Shown piece after piece: positions 34,382 through 42,503 of a stretch of DNA of 64,000 nt (position 1 is the stretch's first letter; each line of letters begins with the position of its first letter). Source of the DNA: Edaphobacter bradus (GTDB lineage: Bacteria > Acidobacteriota > Terriglobia > Terriglobales > Acidobacteriaceae); NCBI RefSeq assembly GCF_025685645.1, contig NZ_JAGSYF010000004.1, positions 372,001-436,000 of the forward strand. Direction: 5' to 3'. Under the pieces are notes generated by a model that ran no database searches, was not told the DNA's origin, and saw only the letters and a list, made by a program, of their open reading frames with translations. The position numbers and the translations under genes were made by a program.

Positions 34382-35239
34382 TCAGAGCGACCGAAGGAAC
34401 TCCTCAAGCAGATTGGCGGCGACGCCGGTGCGGTACTTCGCGGTGCTTCGTATGTCGTCGATCGGCTTGGATTCGCCAATGAGAGCTGCTCTGGCGGCAG
34501 CAATCGTCTTCGGAGTGATGGGCTGGTGGAGCAGCGCTTGTTCGGTAGCTGTGAGACGAGCGGGAACCTCGCGGAGGCATGCGGCTCCTATTCGGATGTC
34601 TTCAATGAGGCTGTTGTTGACGCGAGCCAGAGCTGCCAGCGCCACCTTTGAGATGGCCTGAGCGTTACGAGTCCCCACCTTGCGGATGTATTGTTTGTAA
34701 CCTTGTGTGTTGCGTAATAGCGTGATGCTGTGAAGAAGCTCGTCCGGTGCAAGAGCAGTCTTCTTGTAGGAGAGGTGAAAGTCCCGGTAAGGCAGAACGC
34801 GCTCGTCATGGATGGAGACGAGCGTGACCTCGGCATTATAGGCGAGCAGTGCCGGAGGCGAGTCTGCCGCGGGGCTTGCGTTGACGATGTTGCCGCCGAT
34901 GGTGGCGCGATTCTGGTTCGCGATGCTGCCGGTCCAGCTTGCAGCCTGTTCGAGAAGGGGGAACTCCTCGGCGATGACGGGATGGTTGCGGATATCGGTG
35001 AAGGTAGTTCCAGCGCCGATGGTGATGGCGTCGTCGACAACCTCGATGAAGCGCAGCTCGTCGAGGTTCCAGAGTGAGACGAGTTTATGAGGCTGAAGGT
35101 GTCCAGCGCCGAGCGCGACCATGAGTTCGGTTCCGCCTGCGATGGGAGTGTAGTGGTCGGGCGAGTCGGCGAGGATCTGGAGGACCGCATCGAGAGAGGC
35201 AGGCGCGATGATCTCGTACTGGCTGACGTTGGACCGCAT
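34382..35239 (-). CDS. Molybdenum hydroxylase FAD-binding subunit
   Basis: 285 residues, the CoxM/XdhB-like medium subunit. FAD-binding motifs are PIAGGTELMVALGAG and ATIGGNIVNASPAADSPPALLA. A C-terminal CO-dehydrogenase-flavoprotein domain follows (AISKVALAALARV, RIGAACLREVPARL). It passes electrons from the 2Fe-2S subunit to the final acceptor. Its ATG directly follows the stop of the iron-sulfur subunit gene. Confidence 0.95.
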   Translation of the reverse strand: MRSNVSQYEIIAPASLDAVLQILADSPDHYTPIAGGTELMVALGAGHLQPHKLVSLWNLDELRFIEVVDDAITIGAGTTFTDIRNHPVIAEEFPLLEQAASWTGSIANQNRATIGGNIVNASPAADSPPALLAYNAEVTLVSIHDERVLPYRDFHLSYKKTALAPDELLHSITLLRNTQGYKQYIRKVGTRNAQAISKVALAALARVNNSLIEDIRIGAACLREVPARLTATEQALLHQPITPKTIAAARAALIGESKPIDDIRSTAKYRTGVAANLLEEFLRSL

Positions 35240-35710
35240 CTATCGGTCAGCTCCCGCGTTGGCTGCAGCCTGGACCGCGCTAAAGATACGCATGTAGCCT
35301 GTGCAGCGGCAGAGATTGCCCGAGAGCCCTTCCTGTATCTGCACTAGCGAAGGGTGCGGATGTTTGCTGAGAAGGTGATGGGTCGCGAGGATCATGCCCG
35401 GAGTGCAGATACCGCACTGGGCGCCGCCGTTCTCAAGGAAGCACTGCTGGATGGGGTGAAGCCGCTCATCGTGTGCGAGACCTTCGATCGTGGTGATCTC
35501 GACTCCGTCGGCCTGCAGCACTGGGATCAGGCAGGAGTTGACGAGATCGCCGTTGAGAATGACGGCACAGGCTCCGCACTCGCCTTCGCCGCAGCCCTCC
35601 TTGGTTCCTGTGAGGCGCAGGTCTTCACGCAGCACGTCGAGGAGCCGCTTCATGGGGGGCGCTTGGACGGTCCGGGCGGCGCCGTTGATGGTGAAGGTGA
35701 TCGAGGTCAT
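35240..35710 (-). CDS. Molybdenum hydroxylase [2Fe-2S] subunit
   Basis: 156 residues. The plant-ferredoxin-type cluster uses Cys40, Cys45, Cys48 and Cys60 (GCGEGECGACAV, NSC). The second cluster uses Cys99, Cys102, Cys134 and Cys136 (GAQCGICTPGM, GNLCRCTGYM). All eight cysteines are present. It shares 4 nt with the large-subunit gene upstream and abuts the FAD-subunit gene, forming a three-gene operon. Confidence 0.96.
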   Translation of the reverse strand: MTSITFTINGAARTVQAPPMKRLLDVLREDLRLTGTKEGCGEGECGACAVILNGDLVNSCLIPVLQADGVEITTIEGLAHDERLHPIQQCFLENGGAQCGICTPGMILATHHLLSKHPHPSLVQIQEGLSGNLCRCTGYMRIFSAVQAAANAGADR

Positions 35711-38043
35711 ACGGTGGTCTCACTGAGGATGGGGCCAGCGACTGCGGGACTCAGGGCTTCGGTGCCAGAGTTCGAGGACTGGCTCATTCGCTCGTAGATG
35801 TCTTCGGGGAGCAGCGGAATGTGGTTGAAGGCGATGCCGGTGGCATGCTCGATGGCGTTGAGGATGGCTGGCGCGGGACCATCCATGGGAAGTTCACCAA
35901 CGCCCTTCGCGCCGAAGGCTCCATGGATGCATGGCGTCTCCTCGAAGGAGACGTGGATGGGCGGAAGGTCGGCGCTGGTGGGCATGATGTAGTTGGTCAT
36001 CTGGTTGTTGGCGAGGTGGCCGTTGTCCCAGATGCACTTTTCGTAGAGCGCGTAGCCGATCGCCTGCGCTACGCCGCCTTCGACCTGGCCGGCAGCCAGG
36101 ATGGGATGGAGGACGCGGCCCACCTCCTGCAGTGCGTGGAAGTTGGTAACAGTCGCGGAGCAGGTGGTGGTATCGACGGCAACCTCTGCGACGTAGACGG
36201 CCCATGCGTAGGCAGGATAGGCGTCGCCGCAGAAGTGATCGTCGTCCCAGAAGATGTCGCCCTGTGCTTCATAGCGAAGGCAGACTTCGAGGTTGTCATA
36301 TTGCTGGCCGTAGCGGCTGACGGCTCGCTTGAAATCTTCAGGTGTGTGCGGAGTGGGAAGCCCGGCCTCGGTGCGAAGCTTTTCGAGGACCTGGGTTGAG
36401 GCGCGTTCGACCAGCTTGCCGACGATCATCGCCGTACGCGACGCGACGGTGGGGCCGGAGTTGGGGACGAGGTGCGTGTCCGGTTGCGCGATCAGGACCT
36501 CGTCGTAAGGCAGACCGAGCGCCTGCGCGGCGACCTGGCAGAGGATGGTGTTTGTGCCCTGGCCGAACTCCGTCGATGAGACGAGGATGCGTGGGCGTGC
36601 CGTCTGAAGGTCGACGTCGATGGCGACCTCGGAGGCGAGGCGACGCTCGCCGGAGCCAGTGAATCCCGCTCCGTGGAAGAAGGCAGCAAGGCCGACGCCG
36701 CGTTTGATACTGCTGGTTGGATTCTCCTCGTCGAACCGGGCACGCTTCGCGTGGTAGTCCGATTCGGCGAGCGCGCGGTTGAGCATGTGCTGCATGTCAA
36801 CTGGGTCGCTGAGGAGCTGTCCGGTTGCGGTACGATCGCCTGTCGAGAGGAAGTTGCGGCGGCGAAACTCCTCCGGCGAGAGGCCGATGGTGTGAGCGAT
36901 CTTGTCCATGTGGCGCTCGAGCGCGAAGATGCTCTGCGGAGCGCCGAAGCCGCGAAAGGCTCCATGCGGAGGGATGTTCGTCGCTACGGCCTTGGCGTGC
37001 ACGATGAGATTAGGCCAGTGATACGGGCCGGGAGCGTGGATAGTTCCGCGCGAGAGAACAACGGGTGAGAGCGTCACGTAGGCTCCGCCGTCGATGGCGA
37101 AGTCGATCTCGCCGGCGAGGATTTTGCCTTCCTTCGAGACTGCTGTCCGGTGGCGCGTGCGCGAAGGATGGCGCTTGGTGGTCGCGGCCATGTCCTCGGC
37201 GCGGTCGTAGCAGAGCTTTACCGGATGACCGGACTTCATCGCCAGCAGCGCGGCGTGGCTGCCGATGACGGAGGGAAAGTCCTCCTTGCCACCGAAGGCT
37301 CCGCCGGTCTCGGTCTGGATGACTCGGCACTTCTCTTCGGGCAGGTCGAAGACGAGAGTGAGTGCGTGGACGAGGTAGTAGGGGCACTGCATGGAGCCGC
37401 GCACTGTGACGCCGGCCTCCGCGTCGTACTCGGCGATGACGCCGTTGTTTTCGATGTAGAGCTGCTCCTGGGCTCCGGTGGAGTACTCGCCTTCGATGAC
37501 GTAGTCGGCGCTGGCAAAGATGGACTCGGTGGCCCTGGGGTCGCCCTTCTGCATCAGGTAGGTCTTGAAGGTGTTTGGCGGTTCACCTTCGCCCCCGCTC
37601 CAGATAATGTGTTTGCCAGCCTCGGAGTCTTCGATGGTGAAGACCGGAGGCAGTTCTTCGTAGGTGATGTGGACTGCGTCTACTGCGGCTGGCAGTACCG
37701 AGCGGTCGGAATGGGCCAGCAGAAGGATCGGCTCGGCGACGTGATTGACGTAGGTCGAGGCGAGGCAGGGATGGTCCTTGGTGATGTGGACGATGGTGTT
37801 CTCGCCGGGGATGTCAGCCGCCGTGACGATGGTGAACTCGTCCCACGGGATCGATGGATCGAAGGAGATGGAGGTGATGCGGCCGCGCGGGATGGTACTG
37901 CGCACAGTCGCGCCGAACCACATGCCGGGCAGCTCGATGTCGTCGACATACTGAGCCCGGCCCAGAACCTTCGCCTTGCCCTCTTTCCGCAAAGGTGACT
38001 GGCCAACGATCTGATGAGGGTCGCTCATAGAGATGTTGGACAA
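35707..38043 (-). CDS. Xanthine dehydrogenase-family molybdopterin-binding subunit
   Basis: 778 residues. An N-terminal a/b-hammerhead region (KVLGRAQYVDDIELPGMWFG) is followed by two Mo-cofactor-binding domains: GGAFGGKEDFP, PPHGAFRGFGAPQ, EFGQGTNTILCQVAAQALG and the active-site Glu in GAKGVGELPMDGP. This is the catalytic subunit of a three-subunit xanthine dehydrogenase/aldehyde oxidase-type hydroxylase. The substrate cannot be fixed; the XdhC neighbour makes a purine or N-heterocycle plausible, while no purine-catabolism gene is adjacent. Confidence 0.94.
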   Translation of the reverse strand: MSNISMSDPHQIVGQSPLRKEGKAKVLGRAQYVDDIELPGMWFGATVRSTIPRGRITSISFDPSIPWDEFTIVTAADIPGENTIVHITKDHPCLASTYVNHVAEPILLLAHSDRSVLPAAVDAVHITYEELPPVFTIEDSEAGKHIIWSGGEGEPPNTFKTYLMQKGDPRATESIFASADYVIEGEYSTGAQEQLYIENNGVIAEYDAEAGVTVRGSMQCPYYLVHALTLVFDLPEEKCRVIQTETGGAFGGKEDFPSVIGSHAALLAMKSGHPVKLCYDRAEDMAATTKRHPSRTRHRTAVSKEGKILAGEIDFAIDGGAYVTLSPVVLSRGTIHAPGPYHWPNLIVHAKAVATNIPPHGAFRGFGAPQSIFALERHMDKIAHTIGLSPEEFRRRNFLSTGDRTATGQLLSDPVDMQHMLNRALAESDYHAKRARFDEENPTSSIKRGVGLAAFFHGAGFTGSGERRLASEVAIDVDLQTARPRILVSSTEFGQGTNTILCQVAAQALGLPYDEVLIAQPDTHLVPNSGPTVASRTAMIVGKLVERASTQVLEKLRTEAGLPTPHTPEDFKRAVSRYGQQYDNLEVCLRYEAQGDIFWDDDHFCGDAYPAYAWAVYVAEVAVDTTTCSATVTNFHALQEVGRVLHPILAAGQVEGGVAQAIGYALYEKCIWDNGHLANNQMTNYIMPTSADLPPIHVSFEETPCIHGAFGAKGVGELPMDGPAPAILNAIEHATGIAFNHIPLLPEDIYERMSQSSNSGTEALSPAVAGPILSETTV

Positions 38044-38080
38044 GGATAAACGAATCTGACTCAGGTCCGATTAGTTTTGA

Positions 38081-39802
38081 TTATTTCCGTCGCTTGACGG
38101 GCGGACGACTCTTACGTGGCCGCGCCGTGTGTCCTCCTCTTCGTTTTGTGGAAGGTGCAGAAGAAGAGACGTTTAGCAAGCCGATGAGCTTGCTGGCGAT
38201 GGGCGACCCGAGTCCCGTGCAGGCGTCCCATCCCGGGCCGGCTGCGAATCCCACGGGAGTGCCTTCGTAGTTGGTGCCAGAGGTGATGTCGTTGAATGCA
38301 GCTTTGCCTTTGGCAGAATAGATGAGCGGCTGCAGGAAGCCGGCTGACTTGCCAGTGGCCTTGTTAGCGACGGCGATGAGCCCAGCCCATAACGGAGCGA
38401 CTGCGCTGGTTCCGCCAATAACCATGTTCTGGCCGTCGACGCGAATGTTGTAGCCGGTCGCGGGGTCGGCGTCGCCGCATACATCAGGAACACCGCGGCC
38501 GCCAGTGGAGTTTGTTGGTTTGGGGACATTGGAGCCGGACTGCCAGCTTGGCAGCGGGAAGACATTGCTGACTCCTCCTCCGCCTGCGCCTTCATTGCTG
38601 GCGAGCTCGTTCCAGACGACCTCCGAGCTGATCGTTGAGCCTGAGCCCTGGAGCCTGGTCCCACCGCAGCCGAGGACGTGAGGGCTGGAGGCTGGGAAGT
38701 CGACGTTGTTTTGTCCGTTGCCGACTCCGTCGGTTGAGCCGTTGTCGCCAGAGGCCACCGTGATGGTGACGCCGAGTGCGGCGGCGGACTGGCAGGCAGC
38801 GTCGAGAGCCTGCATGGACTGCGCGGTCCAGTTGACCTCGGCCGATCCCCACGAGATGGAGATGACGCTGGGTTTGTTAGTGGTGTCGTGGACGGCCTGG
38901 CCGATGGCGTCGATGAACCCCTGGTCGGTGTTTGGAGCGAAGTAGACGACGATCTTTGCTCCGGTCGCGACGGACGCAGCTACTTCGATGTCGAGCATGA
39001 CCTCGCCGTCGGCACTGTTGGCGCTGCTGGGACTGTTCTTGGCGCCATCGACGGAGACTGCGACGACGGTTGGCGCTTTCCGGCCAAGCGACTTGAAGTA
39101 GGTGGCGAGATCTTTGGTGCGGTAGCCTCCGCCAAGCTCGATGATGCCGATGGTCTGGCCGGTCGCGTCAGATGGTTGGGGAAACTTGTAGAGCTGCGCG
39201 ACCTGAACAGGGGTAAAGGAGGAGCTGGCCGATGCGTGCGGCGTGGCGAATCCTCCAGCCTGTGCAAGGCGCGAGCTGATGGCGCCTTGTTCTCCGGAGA
39301 CGCGAAAGTGAGGCTCGGCTTGCGGGCGATTGTCGAGGCCGAGGACAGCTTCCACCTTTCCAATCAGCTCATCGGGGAGCTTGATGCCGCCTTCGCGGAC
39401 GCGGTAAGTCGCGCCGTCGAGGGTCTTGTGCATCAGGGAGACGCCGAAGGCCTTCTGGATCGCCGCCACGGTGCCGGTGAGCTTCATAATCCGCCGCTCT
39501 GGTGCGGGCGTGCCGCGCTCGACGGTGAGACCGAACTCCTGCGCGAAGGCTCGGACGAGCTTTACGACGGCAGGGTCGGCTGCATGGTTTGCGCGGAACT
39601 GCGCACGGGTGAGGCGTAACTTGCCTAGTTTGTGCGCCGCCGCGAGCGGCTTCTTTCGCCGCACGAGAACCGAGACGGTTAGCTTGCTGGATGGTGGCGC
39701 GGGTTTTTCTCCTGTTGCCCTTGCCATGGGAGCTTTTTCGCTTCCGGGCAAAACGCTGCGGCTTTGCGGGGCAAAACGAGGCTCTGCTGTTTTGGATGCC
39801 AT
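38081..39802 (-). CDS. S53-family serine-carboxyl peptidase (sedolisin) with propeptide
   Basis: 573 residues. A pro-kumamolisin activation domain (about 40-160) precedes the sedolisin domain. The catalytic triad is visible: Glu267 and Asp271 (DGEVMLDIE) and Ser466 (VIGGTSAVAP), with the oxyanion Asp353 in ASGDNGS. Ca-binding motifs lie near FNDITSGTN and GWDACTGLGSP. Sedolisins act at acidic pH. Two oddities: no obvious signal peptide at the start, and a very basic C-terminal tail (KRRGGHTARPRKSRPPVKRR). Confidence 0.93.
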   Translation of the reverse strand: MASKTAEPRFAPQSRSVLPGSEKAPMARATGEKPAPPSSKLTVSVLVRRKKPLAAAHKLGKLRLTRAQFRANHAADPAVVKLVRAFAQEFGLTVERGTPAPERRIMKLTGTVAAIQKAFGVSLMHKTLDGATYRVREGGIKLPDELIGKVEAVLGLDNRPQAEPHFRVSGEQGAISSRLAQAGGFATPHASASSSFTPVQVAQLYKFPQPSDATGQTIGIIELGGGYRTKDLATYFKSLGRKAPTVVAVSVDGAKNSPSSANSADGEVMLDIEVAASVATGAKIVVYFAPNTDQGFIDAIGQAVHDTTNKPSVISISWGSAEVNWTAQSMQALDAACQSAAALGVTITVASGDNGSTDGVGNGQNNVDFPASSPHVLGCGGTRLQGSGSTISSEVVWNELASNEGAGGGGVSNVFPLPSWQSGSNVPKPTNSTGGRGVPDVCGDADPATGYNIRVDGQNMVIGGTSAVAPLWAGLIAVANKATGKSAGFLQPLIYSAKGKAAFNDITSGTNYEGTPVGFAAGPGWDACTGLGSPIASKLIGLLNVSSSAPSTKRRGGHTARPRKSRPPVKRRK

Positions 39803-39995
39803 TTGGTTCCTCCGACTCAGAGTGAGATTGGTGAAGCAGTCGTTAAGGTTGCCGAACCTAAGTTGTGAAAGATAGATTTCTTATATAGAAATACGAATTG
39901 AGTTTTGCTATGCAGACCTGAGAGGCACCTGTTAGTTTGGTTCGGTCGCTTCTCGGCCCAAATCTCATGGGCTCTGACTGACGCAAGGGGTGTTC

Positions 39996-41324
39996 ATGCA
40001 GGTTTCGACTTCGATTGGTGGGAGCGTCAAGCCAGCTTCCAGTGAGAAGCGTCCAGTGTTTCCGGTTGGCCATCTGCTGCCGTTTGTTCTGGTCACGGTG
40101 CTCTTCTTTCTTTGGGGGATGTCGAACAACCTGACCGACATTCTGGTACAGCAGTTCAGAAAGTCGTTTGAGCTGTCGCAGTTCAGCGCGCAACTGGTGC
40201 AGACAGCGAATTTCTTCGGCTACTTCTGCATGGCGATTCCTGCGGCTCTGCTGATGCGGCGCTGGGGCTACAAGGCCGGCATGGTGACCGGCCTGGTGAT
40301 CTTCGGGATCGGCATGGTGCTGTTCTGGCCGGCGGCGGTGAGCGGGAAGTATGCTCCGTTTTTGATTGCTCTGTTCACTGTGGGCAGCGGCGCGTCGATT
40401 CTGGAGACGGCGGCCAATCCGTTTATTGCGCAGTTTGGCGATCCGGTGACGTCGGAGCAGAGGCTGAACTTCTCGCAGTCGTTCAACCCTCCGGGGACGA
40501 TCACAGGGGTGCTGATCGGGACCTACTTCATCTTCTCGGGCATCGAGCCGAATGCAGCCCAGATTGCGGCGATGAAGCAGGCCGGGACGTATCAGGCGTA
40601 TCTCCATACAGAGATCATGCGCGTGGTACCGACGTATCTTAGCTTCGGCGCGGTGGTGCTGCTGTGCGCGCTGATTCTTTCGCGGACGAAGTTTCCGGCG
40701 ATCCAGATCGAGCACGAGGGCGCGGGCGAGGACCATGGCAGCTTTGGTGAACTGCTGGGCCAGCCGCTGATCTGGATCGCTGTGGCGGCGAACTTCTGCA
40801 ACGTGGGTGCGCAGATCTCGTCGTGGAGCAGCCTGATTCCTTATATGAAGCAGTACACGGTGGTGAGCGAGCGGACGGCGGCGCATTACCTGACCGCGAC
40901 GCTGATCGCGCTGGCGCTGGGCCGGTTCATCTCAACGCCGTTGATGCGGTACGTGCGGCCGAGCCTGATGCTTGGAGCCTATGGAGTGATCAACGCGGCG
41001 CTGATGCTGGTCGCGGTCTTGCGGCCGGGACTGATGGGCGCGTGGGCGGTGGTAGTAAGCGGATTCTTCCTTTCGATCATGTTTCCGACGATCTTTGCGC
41101 TGGGCCTAAAGGGGCTAGGGCGGAATACGAAGATCGGAGGATCGCTTCTGGTGATGGCGATTGTGGGAGGGGCGATCTTTCCTCCAGTCGCCGGGTTGAT
41201 TGCCAGGCATACGGGCAGCCTGGCGCTGGGATATGTGGTGCCGATGGCCGGATTCGTCGGCGTGGCGGCGTACGGGTTCTTCCAGTTCACCCAGCGGACG
41301 CTGTTCTCCGGACCCGCCTATTGA
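39996..41324 (+). CDS. FucP-like sugar:H+ symporter (MFS)
   Basis: 442 residues with about 12 transmembrane segments. VLFFLWGMSNNLTDILVQQFRK and then NFFGYFCMAIPAALLMRRWG are the FucP/GluP family signature. ANPFIAQFGDP and FNPPGTITGVLIG match the usual LNPFV...NTLGTT region of sugar symporters only partly. FucP transports L-fucose; relatives move glucose, galactose or N-acetylglucosamine, so specificity is open. The ATG at 39996 has AAGGGG 6 nt upstream; an in-frame GTG lies at 39990. No sugar-catabolic genes adjoin it. Confidence 0.9.
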   Translation: MQVSTSIGGSVKPASSEKRPVFPVGHLLPFVLVTVLFFLWGMSNNLTDILVQQFRKSFELSQFSAQLVQTANFFGYFCMAIPAALLMRRWGYKAGMVTGLVIFGIGMVLFWPAAVSGKYAPFLIALFTVGSGASILETAANPFIAQFGDPVTSEQRLNFSQSFNPPGTITGVLIGTYFIFSGIEPNAAQIAAMKQAGTYQAYLHTEIMRVVPTYLSFGAVVLLCALILSRTKFPAIQIEHEGAGEDHGSFGELLGQPLIWIAVAANFCNVGAQISSWSSLIPYMKQYTVVSERTAAHYLTATLIALALGRFISTPLMRYVRPSLMLGAYGVINAALMLVAVLRPGLMGAWAVVVSGFFLSIMFPTIFALGLKGLGRNTKIGGSLLVMAIVGGAIFPPVAGLIARHTGSLALGYVVPMAGFVGVAAYGFFQFTQRTLFSGPAY

Positions 41325-41463
41325 GGGGTACCCCCTCCCCCCTAGCGTTTCGGCGTAAGTATTGTTAAATCAACGTGTTGTGTTGGTTGCCCGTCCGTAA
41401 AATATTCTATCTAAATGGTTTACGAGTCAAAATCTTCAAACGAAAAGGGTTACTGGTTAAAAT

Positions 41464-41495
41464 GAGGAAGCCCCGGTTTTGTCCGGGGCTTCCTC
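41464..41495. terminator. Intrinsic terminator-like hairpin
   Basis: A perfect 13-bp stem (GAGGAAGCCCCGG, 41464-41476, with its complement at 41483-41495) has a 6-nt loop TTTTGT and is followed by TAGTTCTATT. It lies 139 bp after the FucP-like gene stop, and probably ends that transcript. Confidence 0.65.
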
Positions 41496-41679
41496 TAGTT
41501 CTATTGTAGCAAGTTGGGGAAACTACTCTGCCACGCGTAAGCTGCTTGTTTTTTTTGATTTAGTGCGTTTGGGGGCTTGACAGGATTTTCTGTGGAAATG
41601 GGCGACGGGAAGTGAGGAGCAATTCGTCACAAAAATTCTATTTCTGGAATTTAGCTGTGGAAGGTTTCTAAAAAAAGTA

Positions 41680-41708
41680 TTGACCTCGGGCAGTTGAGGA
41701 TTTACTGT
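41680..41708 (+). promoter_or_regulatory. Putative sigma-70 promoter in the rpoZ upstream region
   Basis: TTGACC (41680-41685), a 17-bp spacer and TACTGT (41703-41708) would start an RNA near 41715. The -35 and spacing are good; the -10 is weak. It could drive a structured RNA (41715-41935), rpoZ, or both. Confidence 0.35.
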
Positions 41709-41714
41709 GCATAT

Positions 41715-41935
41715 GGGTCGCAGATGCACCTCGTCCGGGGCAGCAAGTTGAGCGGACAGGAGTCGAGCGATCACGAAAGCATCCGGGTGATGCCGGATGT
41801 TTTCTTACTGCCTCATCTGTTTCACGCCTGGCACGACCCCCCGCACGGTAAGGGAGAAGACAGGGTAACAGGTACGCGGCTAGCGCCATCCGCGAGATGG
41901 GTGCTGTCTGTTCGCATGCAAGGTTTTTCGTTTTA
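41715..41935 (+). ncRNA. Candidate structured RNA / long 5' leader of rpoZ
   Basis: No convincing protein gene lies in 41525-42121. Several hairpins follow the predicted start: GTGCAT/ATGCAC; GTCCG/CGGAC; a 12-pair stem at 41775-41786 and 41793-41804; and nested GACAG/CTGTC with CGCGG/CCGCG in the last third. A T-rich end (TTTTTCGTTTT) follows. I recognise no Rfam family in it. It could be a small RNA with its own terminator or a leader of rpoZ-rho. ORFs crossing it lack ribosome-binding sites. Confidence 0.3.
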
Positions 41936-42121
41936 GATTGTGTAAGTTACGCGTTCGATTTAATGAAATTCAGGAATCCCTCCCGGGTCGAACTGCGTCT
42001 AAAGAAGTGACGGGGAACAAGAGACAGAGCAGGGAAGTTGCTGCGGCTGTCAGGAACCGAAGTCGAAAACAAGTTTCAGGCGGATGCTATTGCCGAGACT
42101 GATATCAAGGAGATTATGACG

Positions 42122-42340
42122 ATGCGCTCAGATCTGATTTTTGGAGCTCTGACCCATGTGAGCAACCGCTACCAGCTCTGCCAGCTGGCCTCGAAGGCTA
42201 CGCGGAAGCTCCACAAGCCGAACACCCGCCTGCAGGACACGACGAATGATGTTCTGGACCGCTTCCGTGACACGGTCCCGATGAACGCTCCCGAGACGTC
42301 GGCCCATAAGGTAGAATTGCAGGAGCGCCGCGCGGCTTAG
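42122..42340 (+). CDS. rpoZ: RNA polymerase omega subunit
   Basis: 72 residues. ALTHVSNRYQLCQLASKATR fits the omega core that clamps the beta-prime C-terminus and helps RNA polymerase assembly. The start ATG at 42122 (MRSDLIFGAL) has AGGAG 9 nt upstream; the next ATG upstream (42116) is too close to it. The C-terminus is short and charged. It is 163 bp upstream of rho on the same strand. Confidence 0.8.
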   Translation: MRSDLIFGALTHVSNRYQLCQLASKATRKLHKPNTRLQDTTNDVLDRFRDTVPMNAPETSAHKVELQERRAA

Positions 42341-42364
42341 CCGCGCGGTAGTTCCGCGGCAGTA

Positions 42365-42480
42365 CTGAACGCAAACCTCAACCTCTAACACCTACCCGCA
42401 GCACCCGAGATTCCGGCCCTTCCGCACGACCTCCGCAGTCAAGCAGAACCCCGCCTTACGATCTTCATAAAAATCCCTCC
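42365..42480 (+). promoter_or_regulatory. C-rich, G-poor rho leader (rut-like)
   Basis: Between rpoZ and rho the plus strand is strongly C-over-G biased (for example AACCTCAACCTCTAACACCT), with little hairpin potential. This is the composition Rho prefers for loading, and rho leaders are autoregulated by Rho in Escherichia coli. The position directly before the rho ATG suggests the same feedback here. Confidence 0.5.
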
Positions 42481-42503
42481 TTTCGAAAATTCCAGGTACA
42501 ACC

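Noticed and set aside
41523..41936. Two small ORFs (83 aa minus, 80 aa plus) upstream of rpoZ
   Set aside because: No ribosome-binding sites, no protein-like pattern, and they cross predicted RNA hairpins; regarded as chance ORFs.
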